DNA from: JAIVGV01 sp031425275
Lineage (GTDB): Bacteria > Acidobacteriota > Blastocatellia > Pyrinomonadales > Pyrinomonadaceae
Assembly: GCA_031425275.1 (NCBI GenBank)
Contig: JANPJA010000073.1
Span: 1-64,000 of the forward strand
Direction: 5' to 3'
Length of the DNA: 64,000 bases
The notes beneath the pieces are model-generated. The model made no database searches, was not told the origin of the DNA, and saw nothing but the letters and a program-made list of their open reading frames with translations. The stretch's first letter is position 1. Every line of letters begins with the position of its first letter. This document shows, piece after piece, positions 1 to 8,828 of this stretch. Position numbers and translations under genes: made by a program.

Positions 1-1
1 G

Positions 2-415
2 CGCGAGTTCGACCCGCGCCGCACGGCCCTGTTGGAAGTCGCGCCGGCCGAGTTGCCCGCCTTGCCGGGAGGCGAAGTCGCGCCGGGCGCGGCGGCGCGC
101 GTCGTCGAGTACGGATCGAGCCGCGTGGTGATCGAGACGGAGTCGCCGACGGGGACACTGTTAGTGGTGAGCGAGATGTTTTATCCCGGCTGGGAGGCGA
201 GCGTTGACGGGCGAGGGGCGCGAATCCATCTGACGGACTTTCTGCTGCGGGGCGTGGCCGTCCCGGCGGGCCGCCACCGCGTCGAGATGCGCTACCGCTC
301 GCCGGCCGCGCGCAACGGCGCGATCATCTCCGCGCTTAGTCTCGGCTGTCTTTTGACCCTCGCGTGCTTAACGTGGTGGAGCCGACGGCGACGAGCAGCA
401 GCGACCCGAGAGTGA
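2..415 (+). CDS. YfhO-like membrane protein, C-terminal fragment (cut by window edge)
   Basis: The reading frame is open from base 2, so only the last 137 residues are present. They contain a small beta-rich domain with the motif YPGWEASVDG and LLRGVAVPAG, then one hydrophobic helix (about the last 30 residues) and a basic tail. The same motif order ends the neighbouring 336-3344 gene, so the two are paralogues. YfhO-type proteins are multi-spanning membrane proteins linked to glycan or teichoic-acid glycosylation; that role here is inference from family and locus. The last 80 bases overlap the 3' end of the convergent paralogue. Confidence 0.75.
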   Translation, partial: REFDPRRTALLEVAPAELPALPGGEVAPGAAARVVEYGSSRVVIETESPTGTLLVVSEMFYPGWEASVDGRGARIHLTDFLLRGVAVPAGRHRVEMRYRSPAARNGAIISALSLGCLLTLACLTWWSRRRRAAATRE

Positions 416-3344
416 CCCACGCGCCGGCGCGGAAGCTTTGCGGCCGGAACTCGAAGCGCACGCGGTGCACGCCCGCCGGGACGGCCACGCCCCGCAGCAA
501 ATAGTCGGTCTGATAGATTCGCGCCTCCCGCCCGTCAACGCTCGCCTCCCAGCCCGGATAATAAACGTCGCTCGTGACGAGGAAGGCGGGCGCGCCCGCG
601 CGCGTCAACACCTCCATGTGATCGTCCGCGAGCGAGACGACCTCCGCCGTGCCGCCCGCGACCTTTGTCATCTCCACTGCCTCGTTCGCGTTAACTTCTC
701 CGGCCCGCGTCCCGCGTCCCGCCGCGAGGGCGTCGAACGCGAACGGCTCTTCGACTAACGCGACGCGCGCGGGGTCGAATGCGCGCCCGCCCGGCAGACG
801 CGACGCGCGGACGGCGTCGAGGGCTTCCGCCTCCGACACGCTCAACACTTCGCCGACGAGCCACGCGCGCGGCATCGCGCGTAAATTCTCATGGACGACC
901 GCCGCGCCCGCGTCCTCCGGTTTGACGACGGGCGGGTAGCCGCCGCCGTCGATGTCCGCGACGTGACGCCAGCGCGCGGGGTCGGCCAGCGCGACGGCCG
1001 CGGGCAGCACCGGCGCGTGCGTGCCGGCGCGTTCGTCCGTGAGCGTGAGCTTCTTCAACACGACGACGCCGATTTTGCCCGTCCAGTCGAAGCGGATCGC
1101 GGCGATCTCTTTCAGACCTTCGGGCACACTGAAACGCGCGTGGTAGTCGTGGCCCTCGCACCGCGCGCCCGTCTCGCGCGTGACCGAATAGCTGCGGAAC
1201 ACGGCCGCGCGCGCGTGGCGCATTCGCGGGCGCACGTCCTCGCAGTCGGCGGCCCACTCGGACGAGTCGCGACCGGCGGCGAGCGCGACGGCGCGCGTCC
1301 GGCCGTCAACGTCCGTGAGCGTGACGCGCGCGAACTCCGCGCCGTCTTCGATGGGCGTGGAGCAGGCGAGCGCGCTAACGATTCGGAAGGAAGTCGCGGC
1401 GACGGGCCGACCGAGCGCGACGTTGAAAGTCGCGCGGTCGGGCGCGCCGCAGCCCACGCCGAGCGTGACGCCGAAGTCTTCGTCGGCCCACTCCTCGGTC
1501 GTCCGCACCGCCTCGACGCTCGCGCGCGGGACGAGCAGGTAGCGCGCGGCGAGCAGATCGGGGGCGCGGTTCGCGTCGTCGCGCCACACGTCGGTGCTGC
1601 CGTGCGGCGGCATCGAGAGGGCGCGGCCGAGGCGCGCGAGCGTGAACGGGCCGTAGCCGCTGGCGGAGGGGAAGCCCCAGAGCTTCGAGAGATTCGGCGG
1701 CAACTCCGCGACGCGCCCCGTGCCGCCGCGCGCGGGCAACAGTCGTTGATGCGTGCGGTTAAGTTCGTCGCGCAGCGGCGCGGCCGCCGGCGGCGCGGCG
1801 AGGTAGGCGCGGTAAGGCGGCGCGTAGTGCCACTCGTAAAACCACGTGAAACTGCCGAGGTCGCACAGGAGCGCGGCGAGGAGCAGCGCGCGGCGCGGGT
1901 GGGACGCGGCGCGCGCGTGCCAGAACAGGAGCGCGGCGGCGGACGCGGCGAGGACTAAGAGCGGCACGGCCGTCGCCGGGTTCTCCCACGGCAGGAAGCT
2001 GACGCTTCGGCTTAACCTCTCCGCGGCCCACGTGTTGATCCGGCCCGACAGCGCGATGACGACGGCGAGACACGCGAGCAACAGGACGGACGCGCCGAGC
2101 AGTGTCCGCTTGAGCAAGGCGGGCGTGACCGCGCGGGTCTGCAAAGTCTTGACGCCGAGCGCGGCGAGCACGGCGACGGCGAGCGTCAGCTCCATGTAGT
2201 GGCGCGCGGGCACGCGGAACTTGTTGACGACGGGCATCCGGTACGCGAGCCACGCGAGCGGCGTCTTGTCGCCGACGGCGAGCAGCAACGCGAACGCGCC
2301 GGCCGCGAGCCAGAACCACGCGAGACGGCGATGCCGGAACTGCAGAAAGCCGACGGCCGCCAGCATGAGCGGGAGCAGCCCCGCGTAGCCGGAGAGTTCG
2401 CCCGCGCCCCAGCCGCCGTCTTCCGATCCCCACGCGCCGAAGTACGCGCGGTCGTAGATCGTGCCGGGCGCGCCGCCGAAGAGGTAAGGGAACAGCAGCA
2501 TCGGCGTCTGCCGGATGGGTAGCGAATAAGAGACGAACTGTCCGAAGTCGAGCGCGGCGCGTAGCGAGAGCCGCGCGAGTTCCGCCGTCGGCACGAGTTG
2601 GATCGCGGCCAGCCCCGCCCCCAGCGCGGCGACGAGCGCGCAGCGAAAGTAATAACTCAGACGCGCGAGCGCGCCTTCGACACTCAACCCGCGCGCCAGC
2701 GCATAGACGCCGCCGAGCGCCAGCGCATAGACGAACATCTGCGGGTGTCCCGCCAGCGCGGAGCAACCGACCGCGAGCGCGCCCGCCGCGAACCACAGGC
2801 CGCGCGATCTCCCGCGCCCCCCGCGCGCGAGCATCTCCAGCGACCAGACGACGGCGGGCGTCCACGCGGCGGCGTGGATGAGCGCGGGGTGGCCGGCGTG
2901 CGCGACGAAGAAACCGCCGAGGCCGTAGGTCGTGCCGGCGACAGCCGCCGCGAGCGTTGAGCGCGTGAGCGTGTAGGCGTAGCCGTAGGCGAACGAACAG
3001 GCGAGGACGTAGGCCGAGAGCAGGAAGGCGTGCCACGAACCGGCGAGCGAAAAAAGTATGGCGGGCGGGTACCAAGTCATCCGCTGCGAGTCGCCGACGG
3101 CGGGGAAGCCGCCCCACAAACTCGCATCCCACAGCGCGCGCCGCGCGAAAAAGTTTGGCGCGAAGTAGATGATCCCGTCGCCCGGAGCGAGCAGGTATTC
3201 GGAGAAAAGGACGGGCGAGAAGAAGAGGACGGCGAGCAGCGTGTAACCCGCGACGACGCCGAGCGCGTGCGGGGCGGCGCGGCGCGCGGGCGGGGAGTCC
3301 GGCGCGGGGTCGGCTTGATCGCGCGTCGTGGCGGCTTCTGTCAT
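336..3344 (-). CDS. YfhO family multi-spanning membrane protein
   Basis: The protein has 1002 residues. A short polar N-terminus is followed by many hydrophobic helices through about residue 500, a large extracytoplasmic domain, and a C-terminal beta domain (motif YPGWEASVDG) followed by a final helix. This is the layout of YfhO-like proteins, which resemble GT-C glycosyltransferases and act on surface glycans or lipid-linked sugars. The ATG at 3344 is chosen because upstream in-frame codons run into the methyltransferase gene and look like shadow sequence. It lies 53 bases after that gene on the same strand, so it probably belongs to the same glycan operon. It is paralogous to the gene entering from the left edge, and their 3' ends overlap tail to tail. 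The exact substrate cannot be read. Confidence 0.82.
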   Translation of the reverse strand: MTEAATTRDQADPAPDSPPARRAAPHALGVVAGYTLLAVLFFSPVLFSEYLLAPGDGIIYFAPNFFARRALWDASLWGGFPAVGDSQRMTWYPPAILFSLAGSWHAFLLSAYVLACSFAYGYAYTLTRSTLAAAVAGTTYGLGGFFVAHAGHPALIHAAAWTPAVVWSLEMLARGGRGRSRGLWFAAGALAVGCSALAGHPQMFVYALALGGVYALARGLSVEGALARLSYYFRCALVAALGAGLAAIQLVPTAELARLSLRAALDFGQFVSYSLPIRQTPMLLFPYLFGGAPGTIYDRAYFGAWGSEDGGWGAGELSGYAGLLPLMLAAVGFLQFRHRRLAWFWLAAGAFALLLAVGDKTPLAWLAYRMPVVNKFRVPARHYMELTLAVAVLAALGVKTLQTRAVTPALLKRTLLGASVLLLACLAVVIALSGRINTWAAERLSRSVSFLPWENPATAVPLLVLAASAAALLFWHARAASHPRRALLLAALLCDLGSFTWFYEWHYAPPYRAYLAAPPAAAPLRDELNRTHQRLLPARGGTGRVAELPPNLSKLWGFPSASGYGPFTLARLGRALSMPPHGSTDVWRDDANRAPDLLAARYLLVPRASVEAVRTTEEWADEDFGVTLGVGCGAPDRATFNVALGRPVAATSFRIVSALACSTPIEDGAEFARVTLTDVDGRTRAVALAAGRDSSEWAADCEDVRPRMRHARAAVFRSYSVTRETGARCEGHDYHARFSVPEGLKEIAAIRFDWTGKIGVVVLKKLTLTDERAGTHAPVLPAAVALADPARWRHVADIDGGGYPPVVKPEDAGAAVVHENLRAMPRAWLVGEVLSVSEAEALDAVRASRLPGGRAFDPARVALVEEPFAFDALAAGRGTRAGEVNANEAVEMTKVAGGTAEVVSLADDHMEVLTRAGAPAFLVTSDVYYPGWEASVDGREARIYQTDYLLRGVAVPAGVHRVRFEFRPQSFRAGAWVTLGSLLLVAVGSTTLSTRGSKDSRD

Positions 3345-3397
3345 CAGTCGGCGGCTGTCGGGCTTGAGTCGTTGCGGTTCGGGGCGTGCGAAGTCTA

Positions 3398-4258
3398 TCA
3401 CCGCCGCCGCGCGATGACGTACATGATGTCGTAGAGGTTGAGGTAGAAGCCGAGGCGCGCGAGGCCCGTCCACTCGAAGGGCTTAAAAAGCCGGGGCCGG
3501 TTCTGGCGCAGCACGAGGACGTTGTAGGCGACATTGCCGAAGCTGCGCCAGAAGCCGCAGGGGCGGTTATAGACGACCTCGAAGCCGTGGCGTTCGAGCA
3601 GGAGTTTGATCGTCGCGGGCGAGAAGTAGTGGAGGTGCGTTGGCGGGTGGATGAGCCGCCAACTGCGGCCGCGCAAACGCGAGTTCAAACTCTCGATGTC
3701 GCCCGTGGTCAGGGCGAGGAGCGCGCCCGCTTCGGTGTGCGCGGCGATCTTCTCGACGTACCTGTGCGGCTCTCTCAAGTGCTCGATGGTGTCCCACATG
3801 CAGACCACGTCGAACTTGCGCGCGCCGTAGTCGTGCGCGAGGAAGTCGGCCTGCACCACGTCGAGCCGGAATTGCTCGCGCGCGAAGGCGACGCCGGCGT
3901 CCGTGATGTCGATGCCCTCGACCACCGGGAAGCGCGCGCGCACCGTGTCGAGGAAGAAGCCGTAGGCGCTGCCGATTTCGAGCAGGGTCTGGTGCCGCGC
4001 GGGGTCGGTGAATTTTTGCAACTCGCGGAAGCGCAGCTCGAAGTTTTTGCGGAAGAATTGTTCGTCCGAGGCGTAGTCGCTGAACTCCGCGCCGGTGAAA
4101 AACTCCTCGTTGTAGAGTCGGAACAACTCCTCGTCCGAGAGGTTCATGTCGGCGAAGACGTAGCCGCAACGTGCGCAGCGCAGGATGCCGTCGTACAAAG
4201 TCTCCGTCTGCGAGCCGTCGCAGACGAGGCAGCCGTTGGCGGTCGTGGTCGAAGTCAT
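3398..4258 (-). CDS. Class I SAM-dependent methyltransferase with N-terminal zinc-binding motif
   Basis: The protein has 286 residues. The N-terminus carries CLVCDG and CARCGY, a four-cysteine zinc knuckle seen in sugar or glycan C-methyltransferases. The SAM-binding motif is LLEIGSAYGFFLDTV, followed by the acidic EGIDI and the post-motif DVVCMWDTIEHL. The C-terminus has the HYFSPATIKLLLERHGF signature of this family. It probably methylates a sugar, or the end of a polysaccharide, of the surrounding locus; the acceptor is unknown. ATG 4258 sits 35 bases after the GT2 stop and is preferred over upstream codons, which overlap that gene. It is co-oriented with the genes on both sides. Confidence 0.85.
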   Translation of the reverse strand: MTSTTTANGCLVCDGSQTETLYDGILRCARCGYVFADMNLSDEELFRLYNEEFFTGAEFSDYASDEQFFRKNFELRFRELQKFTDPARHQTLLEIGSAYGFFLDTVRARFPVVEGIDITDAGVAFAREQFRLDVVQADFLAHDYGARKFDVVCMWDTIEHLREPHRYVEKIAAHTEAGALLALTTGDIESLNSRLRGRSWRLIHPPTHLHYFSPATIKLLLERHGFEVVYNRPCGFWRSFGNVAYNVLVLRQNRPRLFKPFEWTGLARLGFYLNLYDIMYVIARRR

Positions 4259-4293
4259 CGGAGGCGGCGCGAGAAGGGAGCGGCGCGGGCGTT

Positions 4294-5349
4294 TCAGAAC
4301 AGCTCCTCGTCCCGGATGAAGCGGGGGCGCGCCTTGACCTCCTTGTAAATTTTGCCGACGTACTCGCCGACGAGGCCGAGGAACATGATCTGGACGCCGC
4401 CGAGGAAGTAGATCGGGATAATCGTCCCGGCCCAGCCGGGCGGCGTGTTGCCGCGAAACTTGTGGTAGAGGTAAAAGAGCGTCATCCCGCAACTGAAGAG
4501 GAAGATCAGCGCGCCCGACACGGTGACGAGCCGCAGCGGCACGACGCTAAACGAAGTGATGCCGTCGAGGGCGAGCGCGGCGAGCTTGCGCGGGGTGTGC
4601 TTGGAGCGGCCCGTCTCGCGGCGGCGCACGTCGAAGCGGACGATCTCGGAGCGGTAGCCGATATCGACGAAGATGCCGCGCAGGAAGAGGTTGTACTCGC
4701 GGTACTCCGAGATCGCCTCGACGGCCTTGCGCGAGACGAGCCGGTACTCCGAGTGGTGCTTGATGATGCGCGCGCCCATCAGCCACATCAGGTTGTAGAA
4801 GAAACTCGACGTGGCGCGCTTCCACGCGGAGTCCGACGAGCGCGCGTTGCGCACGCCGTACACGATGTGCGCGCCCGCGCGGAACTTGTCCAGAAACGTC
4901 TCGATGACGCCCTCATCCTGCTGCAAGTCGGCGTCGATGGTGACGACGCAATCGGAGCGGTCTTTGACGCCGAGCAGCCCGGCGAGCAGCGCGTTCTGCG
5001 TGCCGGTGTTGCGCGCGAGCTTGAGGCCCTTGACGACGGCGTCCGCCGCGTGCAGCTCCTCGATGGCGGCCCACGTTTGGTCGCGGCTCCCGTCGTCCAC
5101 GAAATAGACGAAACTCGCGGCGTCGATCTTGCCCGCGGCCGTCAGGCGGCGGAGCAGTTCGCACAGCCGCGCGGCCGTCCGCCGCACGACCGGCTCCTCG
5201 TCGAAGCAGGGCACGACGACGGCGAGGACGGGCCGCGCGGCGTTGCCGCCGCGCGACGTGCCGGAGGCGGTGACGCCCGCGCCGCGCGTGGTCACAGCGG
5301 CGGCGGCGGCGGCGCGCGTGTCGGTCGTGGTATCGGTGGTGGTGCTCAA
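4294..5349 (-). CDS. GT2 family glycosyltransferase (DPM1/ArnC-like, membrane anchored)
   Basis: The protein has 351 residues. A GT-A fold starts near residue 41 (VLAVVVPCFDEEPVV), the DXD-type motif is VTIDADLQQD, and two hydrophobic segments at the C-terminus (about 270-295 and 305-330) anchor it. This is the architecture of polyprenyl-phosphate sugar transferases, which charge undecaprenyl phosphate with a sugar from a nucleotide sugar at the inner membrane. The first 40 residues are a Thr/Ala-rich low-complexity leader. The start at 5349 is TTG without a clear ribosome site, so a GTG about 18 codons later is possible. Only 4 bases separate it from the upstream glycosyltransferase gene, so the two are transcribed together. 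Confidence 0.85.
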   Translation of the reverse strand: MSTTTDTTTDTRAAAAAAVTTRGAGVTASGTSRGGNAARPVLAVVVPCFDEEPVVRRTAARLCELLRRLTAAGKIDAASFVYFVDDGSRDQTWAAIEELHAADAVVKGLKLARNTGTQNALLAGLLGVKDRSDCVVTIDADLQQDEGVIETFLDKFRAGAHIVYGVRNARSSDSAWKRATSSFFYNLMWLMGARIIKHHSEYRLVSRKAVEAISEYREYNLFLRGIFVDIGYRSEIVRFDVRRRETGRSKHTPRKLAALALDGITSFSVVPLRLVTVSGALIFLFSCGMTLFYLYHKFRGNTPPGWAGTIIPIYFLGGVQIMFLGLVGEYVGKIYKEVKARPRFIRDEELF

Positions 5350-5353
5350 GATG

Positions 5354-7849
5354 TCAGGCGGCGGCGGTCTGAAGTTCGGTGTCCGGCGTCGTCATCCGGC
5401 GGAGGAGTTCCGCGAGGGCGGGTTGGACGGCCGCCGGGGTGAACGCCTCGCGCCGCGCGCGTTGCGCTTCGATGTGTCCGCGCCGCAACTCCCGGTCGTC
5501 GCGCGCGAGTAGCTTAGCGAGGCGGGCCACCTCGCGCAAATCTTCGCCGGGGTCGAACAACACCCCCGCGCCGCCCAACGTCTCGGGCACGGCCGCCGCG
5601 CGCGCGGCCAGCACCGGCACGTCGAACCACATCGCCTCGACGACGGGGACGCCGAAGCCCTCGTGCTCGCTCGGCGACAAAAACAGGTGCGCCGCGTGGT
5701 AGCAGGCCAGCAACTCGGCGTCCGTGAGCTGGCCGGTAATGTGGACACGCCCGCGCAGGCGAAGACGCCGGATCAGCCGCAGCAAGTGTTGGAAGTAGGG
5801 ATCGGAGACGCGCCCTTCGCCGGCGATGATGAGGCGCGCGCCGGCGTCGAGCCGGGCATACTCGGCGAAGATTTCGACGAGCCGGCACGGCCGCTTGTTC
5901 GGCGCGACGCGGCCGACGAAGAGAATGTTGGTGCGCCCGTCACGCAGGCGGCGCGCCGTCGGCTCGTCCGGCTCGATGTTCCACTTGTCGGGCGAGACGA
6001 TGATCGGGAGCACGCCGGGCGCGCGGAAGCCGCAGCGCGCCAATTCGTCGGCGTTGAACGAAGAGTCGCCGACCGAGCAGGGGAAGTGTCGCGCGAGGCG
6101 CGGCAAGCTCGCGCGGCCGGTCTCCAACAGCCACGCGAAGCCGGGGCGGTAGGGCGCGAAGAACTCGGCCGGCGTGATGTTGTGGTAGGCCAGACACTTC
6201 GGCCCCGCGTGCCGGACGGCTGCGGCCGTCACCTCCGAGCCGATGGAGTGGTGATAGATGAGGCCCGCGCCCGATTCGATGCCGCCCTCGTCAAAGGGCC
6301 GCGCCTCATGCGCCACGCGCGCCTCGCGCCGTTTGGCGTAGATGTCGGACTCGTAGCCGGCGGCGCGCAGGTGCGCGCGGATGGCGAGGGCCTGATTCGA
6401 GATGGCGTCGCCGAAGACGAAGTCGGGGAGCAGTTGATGCACCGCGCGCAAGCCCTCGACGCGCGCGGGAGACTCGGCCGTCATTGAAGTTTGTAGGGGC
6501 AGGGCTTGTCCCTGCCCGCCGCGCGCGAGTTCGTCCGCGTCGAGAGATTGCGAATCTTGATGAGCGGCCGACGGCCGCTCGCGGGCAGGGACAAGCCCTG
6601 CCCCTACATTTATTTCTTCGCGGTCGAGTTCGGCGAGCGCGGCTTCGTAGCGGTCGATCACTTTGTCCCAGTCGGCGTGCTCGCGCGCGTAGTCGCGGCC
6701 GTTGCGCCCGAGTTCGTCGAGTGTTTCCGGCGGAGCGGCGGAGACGGCGGCGAACAACTCGGCCCACTCAGCTTCGTTCGCGGCGAGCCAGCCGCCGCGC
6801 GCGCGCTCGACGGCGAGCGCGGTGGCGGGGCAGTCGCGGTGCGCGGCGGCGGGGCGGGCCGCGAGCCACGACTCCATCAGCGCGCGCGAGTAGCTCTCGT
6901 TGCGGCTCGGCTGGAAGAGGGCGAGAGCATGATTGAGAAGAGCGATTTTCGTCGCTTCGCTGACGACGCCGAGATCGCGGACGCCGCCGTGGGCCGGTGT
7001 GTCGCCGCCGGACTCGACCGCGCCGGGGCCGGCGAGGACGAGCGTGAGATCGTCGGACGGGTGCTCGCGTTTGAACTGACGGAAAGCGCGTAACAGCAGG
7101 TCGGTGTTCTTCGCCGGGTCGCGCCGGCCGAGGCAGAGGACGAAGCGCGCGCCGCGAAGCTCGGCGGGCAGCACGTCGCTCCCGGCGTCGCCAGCCGTCG
7201 CGAAAGTTTCGACGCCTTCGCCGACGACGAGCGAGCGCGTGTGGATGCCGGGGCCGTAGAGCCGTCGCGCCAGCTCGCGCTCGCCTTCGGAGTTGAAGAG
7301 GACGCGGCGCGCGGCGCGGAAGACGGCGGCGACGGCGGGCAGGAGCGCGTAAGCCTCTTCGTGCAGACACGGTTGGAGCAGGGCGCGGTCGGCGACGAGC
7401 GGCAGGCCGCGAAGCGTCGTGCCGTAGAGATAAGGGATGAAGATGAAGGCGCGGAATCGTTCGCGCCCGGCGCGCAGGGTTTCGAGCAGGGCCGACGAGT
7501 TGATGTTGTGATCGACGAAGGCTCGCGCGTCCTCCGGCGGGACGGGGCTGACGCCCGGCCGCAAATCCTCCGGCCCCGCGGCGAGCAGCCGGGCGTTGGC
7601 CGCGTCGAACGCCGAAGGGTCGCGCCGGTCGGCGGGGAAGCGGCGGACGACGAGATTGTCTTCGCGGAACGTGCCGGGCGGATGGTGGTTCGTGGCCCAG
7701 TCGTCCGAGAAAGAGCGGGAGCAGGTGGTGAGGATTTCGACTCCGTGTCCGCGCGCCGAGAGGCGGAGGGCGATCTCTCTCGCCTGACGCTCCGCGCCGC
7801 CGTGGAGCGCGGGGCCGAACCAAGGGGTGACGACGGCGAGCGCGCTCAT
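5354..7849 (-). CDS. Bifunctional GT4-GT4 glycosyltransferase (two GT-B enzymes fused)
   Basis: The protein has 831 residues and two complete GT4 units. Unit 1 (about 1-413) has a GGAERQ N-terminal loop, LCLGRRDPAKNTDLLLRAF and the donor-binding SRNESYSRALMES. Unit 2 (about 456-831) has LFVGRVAPNKRP and EHEGFGVPVVEAM. Both retain the E-x7-E nucleotide-sugar site. The linker (about 414-453) is encoded by a perfect 28-bp inverted repeat and its spacer (6492-6608), a non-genic-looking repeat. An internal ATG at 6484 may be the ancestral start of unit 2. ATG 7849 overlaps the stop of the preceding gene (ATGA), which indicates translational coupling. It likely adds two successive sugars in polysaccharide assembly; the sugars are unknown. 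Confidence 0.85.
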   Translation of the reverse strand: MSALAVVTPWFGPALHGGAERQAREIALRLSARGHGVEILTTCSRSFSDDWATNHHPPGTFREDNLVVRRFPADRRDPSAFDAANARLLAAGPEDLRPGVSPVPPEDARAFVDHNINSSALLETLRAGRERFRAFIFIPYLYGTTLRGLPLVADRALLQPCLHEEAYALLPAVAAVFRAARRVLFNSEGERELARRLYGPGIHTRSLVVGEGVETFATAGDAGSDVLPAELRGARFVLCLGRRDPAKNTDLLLRAFRQFKREHPSDDLTLVLAGPGAVESGGDTPAHGGVRDLGVVSEATKIALLNHALALFQPSRNESYSRALMESWLAARPAAAHRDCPATALAVERARGGWLAANEAEWAELFAAVSAAPPETLDELGRNGRDYAREHADWDKVIDRYEAALAELDREEINVGAGLVPARERPSAAHQDSQSLDADELARGGQGQALPLQTSMTAESPARVEGLRAVHQLLPDFVFGDAISNQALAIRAHLRAAGYESDIYAKRREARVAHEARPFDEGGIESGAGLIYHHSIGSEVTAAAVRHAGPKCLAYHNITPAEFFAPYRPGFAWLLETGRASLPRLARHFPCSVGDSSFNADELARCGFRAPGVLPIIVSPDKWNIEPDEPTARRLRDGRTNILFVGRVAPNKRPCRLVEIFAEYARLDAGARLIIAGEGRVSDPYFQHLLRLIRRLRLRGRVHITGQLTDAELLACYHAAHLFLSPSEHEGFGVPVVEAMWFDVPVLAARAAAVPETLGGAGVLFDPGEDLREVARLAKLLARDDRELRRGHIEAQRARREAFTPAAVQPALAELLRRMTTPDTELQTAAA
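6492..6608. repeat. 117-bp inverted repeat inside the GT4-GT4 reading frame
   Basis: Arms 6492-6519 and 6581-6608 are perfect 28-bp reverse complements separated by 61 bases. Each arm also has internal symmetry around GGGCTTGTCCC. The whole unit is 117 bases, exactly 39 codons, and carries no stop in the reading frame of the host gene. The arm encodes NVGAGLVPAR one way and GQGQALPLQ the other; this translated repeat is familiar from intergenic repeats in several bacterial phyla (memory, not a search). It is not seen elsewhere in this window. Confidence 0.9.
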
Positions 7850-8802
7850 ACCTCTTCGCCCGCGCCCGCGCGAGGAGCCCGCGCGATTGACGCGCGCACC
7901 TCGTCCACGCTCGCCGACAGCCCGGCGAGCGCGCGCCGTTGCTCGTCGAGATTTTCGCGGCGTTCGGTGAGCAGGGCGTTGAGACGCCCCTCCATCTCCG
8001 CGAGCGCGGTCTTCTGCGCCTCGACGATCTCGTGCTTCTCCTGCACGAGAAATTCCTCCTGAGCGTCGAGCCGCAGTTGCTGTTCTTCGACGCGGGCGCG
8101 CATCGCGGCGAGCGCGTCCGAGAGCATGGAGACGGCGTCCGTCGCGTCGGCGAGGACGGGCCGCAACTCGTCGTTGATGTAGTCGTGGATGCGCTGCCGC
8201 TGCTCGTTGACGTAGTCGGCCGTGTCGCGGTGCAGCGAGTTGACGTGCCCGACGACCTCGTCCGCGCGGCCGTTGACGAAGTCGGCCAGCCGCGCCTGCT
8301 GTTCGTTGACGTGCTCGGCGACGAGTTGGAGCTGCGCCATCGTATAGACCTCGAACTGCTGCTGGTGGCGCACGATTTGCGGCAGGCGCGCGACGAGCGC
8401 GACGACGCGCCACACGCCGCCGACGAGGGGGAGGCCGCGCAGTTTGTGAGAGCCGCCCGCGCGCGCGACGCCCTCGATCCGCTCGGCGGCGCGAGCCGCG
8501 CGCCCCTCGACCGAGTCGGTCAGGCTCTCGATGATTTCGAGTTTGGTGCGGCGGCCCGCGCGGAGGTCGGCCAGCGTCGCCGCCACCTCCGCCGGGTCGG
8601 CCTCGCGGGCGAGCGCGGCGGCGAAGGCGGCCTCGACGAACGGGCGGTCGTGGAAGCTGAGTAGTTGCGAGACGTGGTAGCGGCCGTCGGCGCTCACCGC
8701 GAAAGGCGGTTGCAGGCGCAGCCGCTCGGTGGGCGGGAGCGGTCTCCCGCGCTCCGCCTCACCCGTTTCGCCGCCCGGCGTGTCTGTCTCTTCGTCCGAC
8801 AT
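7846..8802 (-). CDS. Coiled-coil protein with five 11-residue VN repeats, DUF4214-like N-terminal segment
   Basis: The protein has 318 residues. Residues about 40-100 (FHDRPFVEAAFAAALARE and LEIIESLTDSVEGR) resemble a DUF4214-type helical domain. A hydrophobic stretch lies near 122-145. Residues 163-217 are five consecutive 11-residue units, each of the form [E/D/G][H/F/Y][V/I]N then seven polar residues, which suggests a right-handed hendecad coiled coil. A second coiled coil covers about 222-305. It lies 26 bases after wzt and is coupled by ATGA overlap to the double glycosyltransferase, so it works with polysaccharide synthesis or export. A scaffold or chain-length-ruler role is speculation, by analogy with the coiled coil of WbdD. 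No enzymatic motif is visible. Confidence 0.75.
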   Translation of the reverse strand: MSDEETDTPGGETGEAERGRPLPPTERLRLQPPFAVSADGRYHVSQLLSFHDRPFVEAAFAAALAREADPAEVAATLADLRAGRRTKLEIIESLTDSVEGRAARAAERIEGVARAGGSHKLRGLPLVGGVWRVVALVARLPQIVRHQQQFEVYTMAQLQLVAEHVNEQQARLADFVNGRADEVVGHVNSLHRDTADYVNEQRQRIHDYINDELRPVLADATDAVSMLSDALAAMRARVEEQQLRLDAQEEFLVQEKHEIVEAQKTALAEMEGRLNALLTERRENLDEQRRALAGLSASVDEVRASIARAPRAGAGEEV

Positions 8803-8828
8803 TTCGTTCGATGATCCGGTGCGCGTTT

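Noticed and set aside
1759..3534. Long arginine-rich reading frames antisense or out of frame to YfhO and many other genes
   Set aside because: In high-GC DNA such frames stay open by chance; they show Arg/Ala/Gly bias, no motifs and sit over recognised genes.
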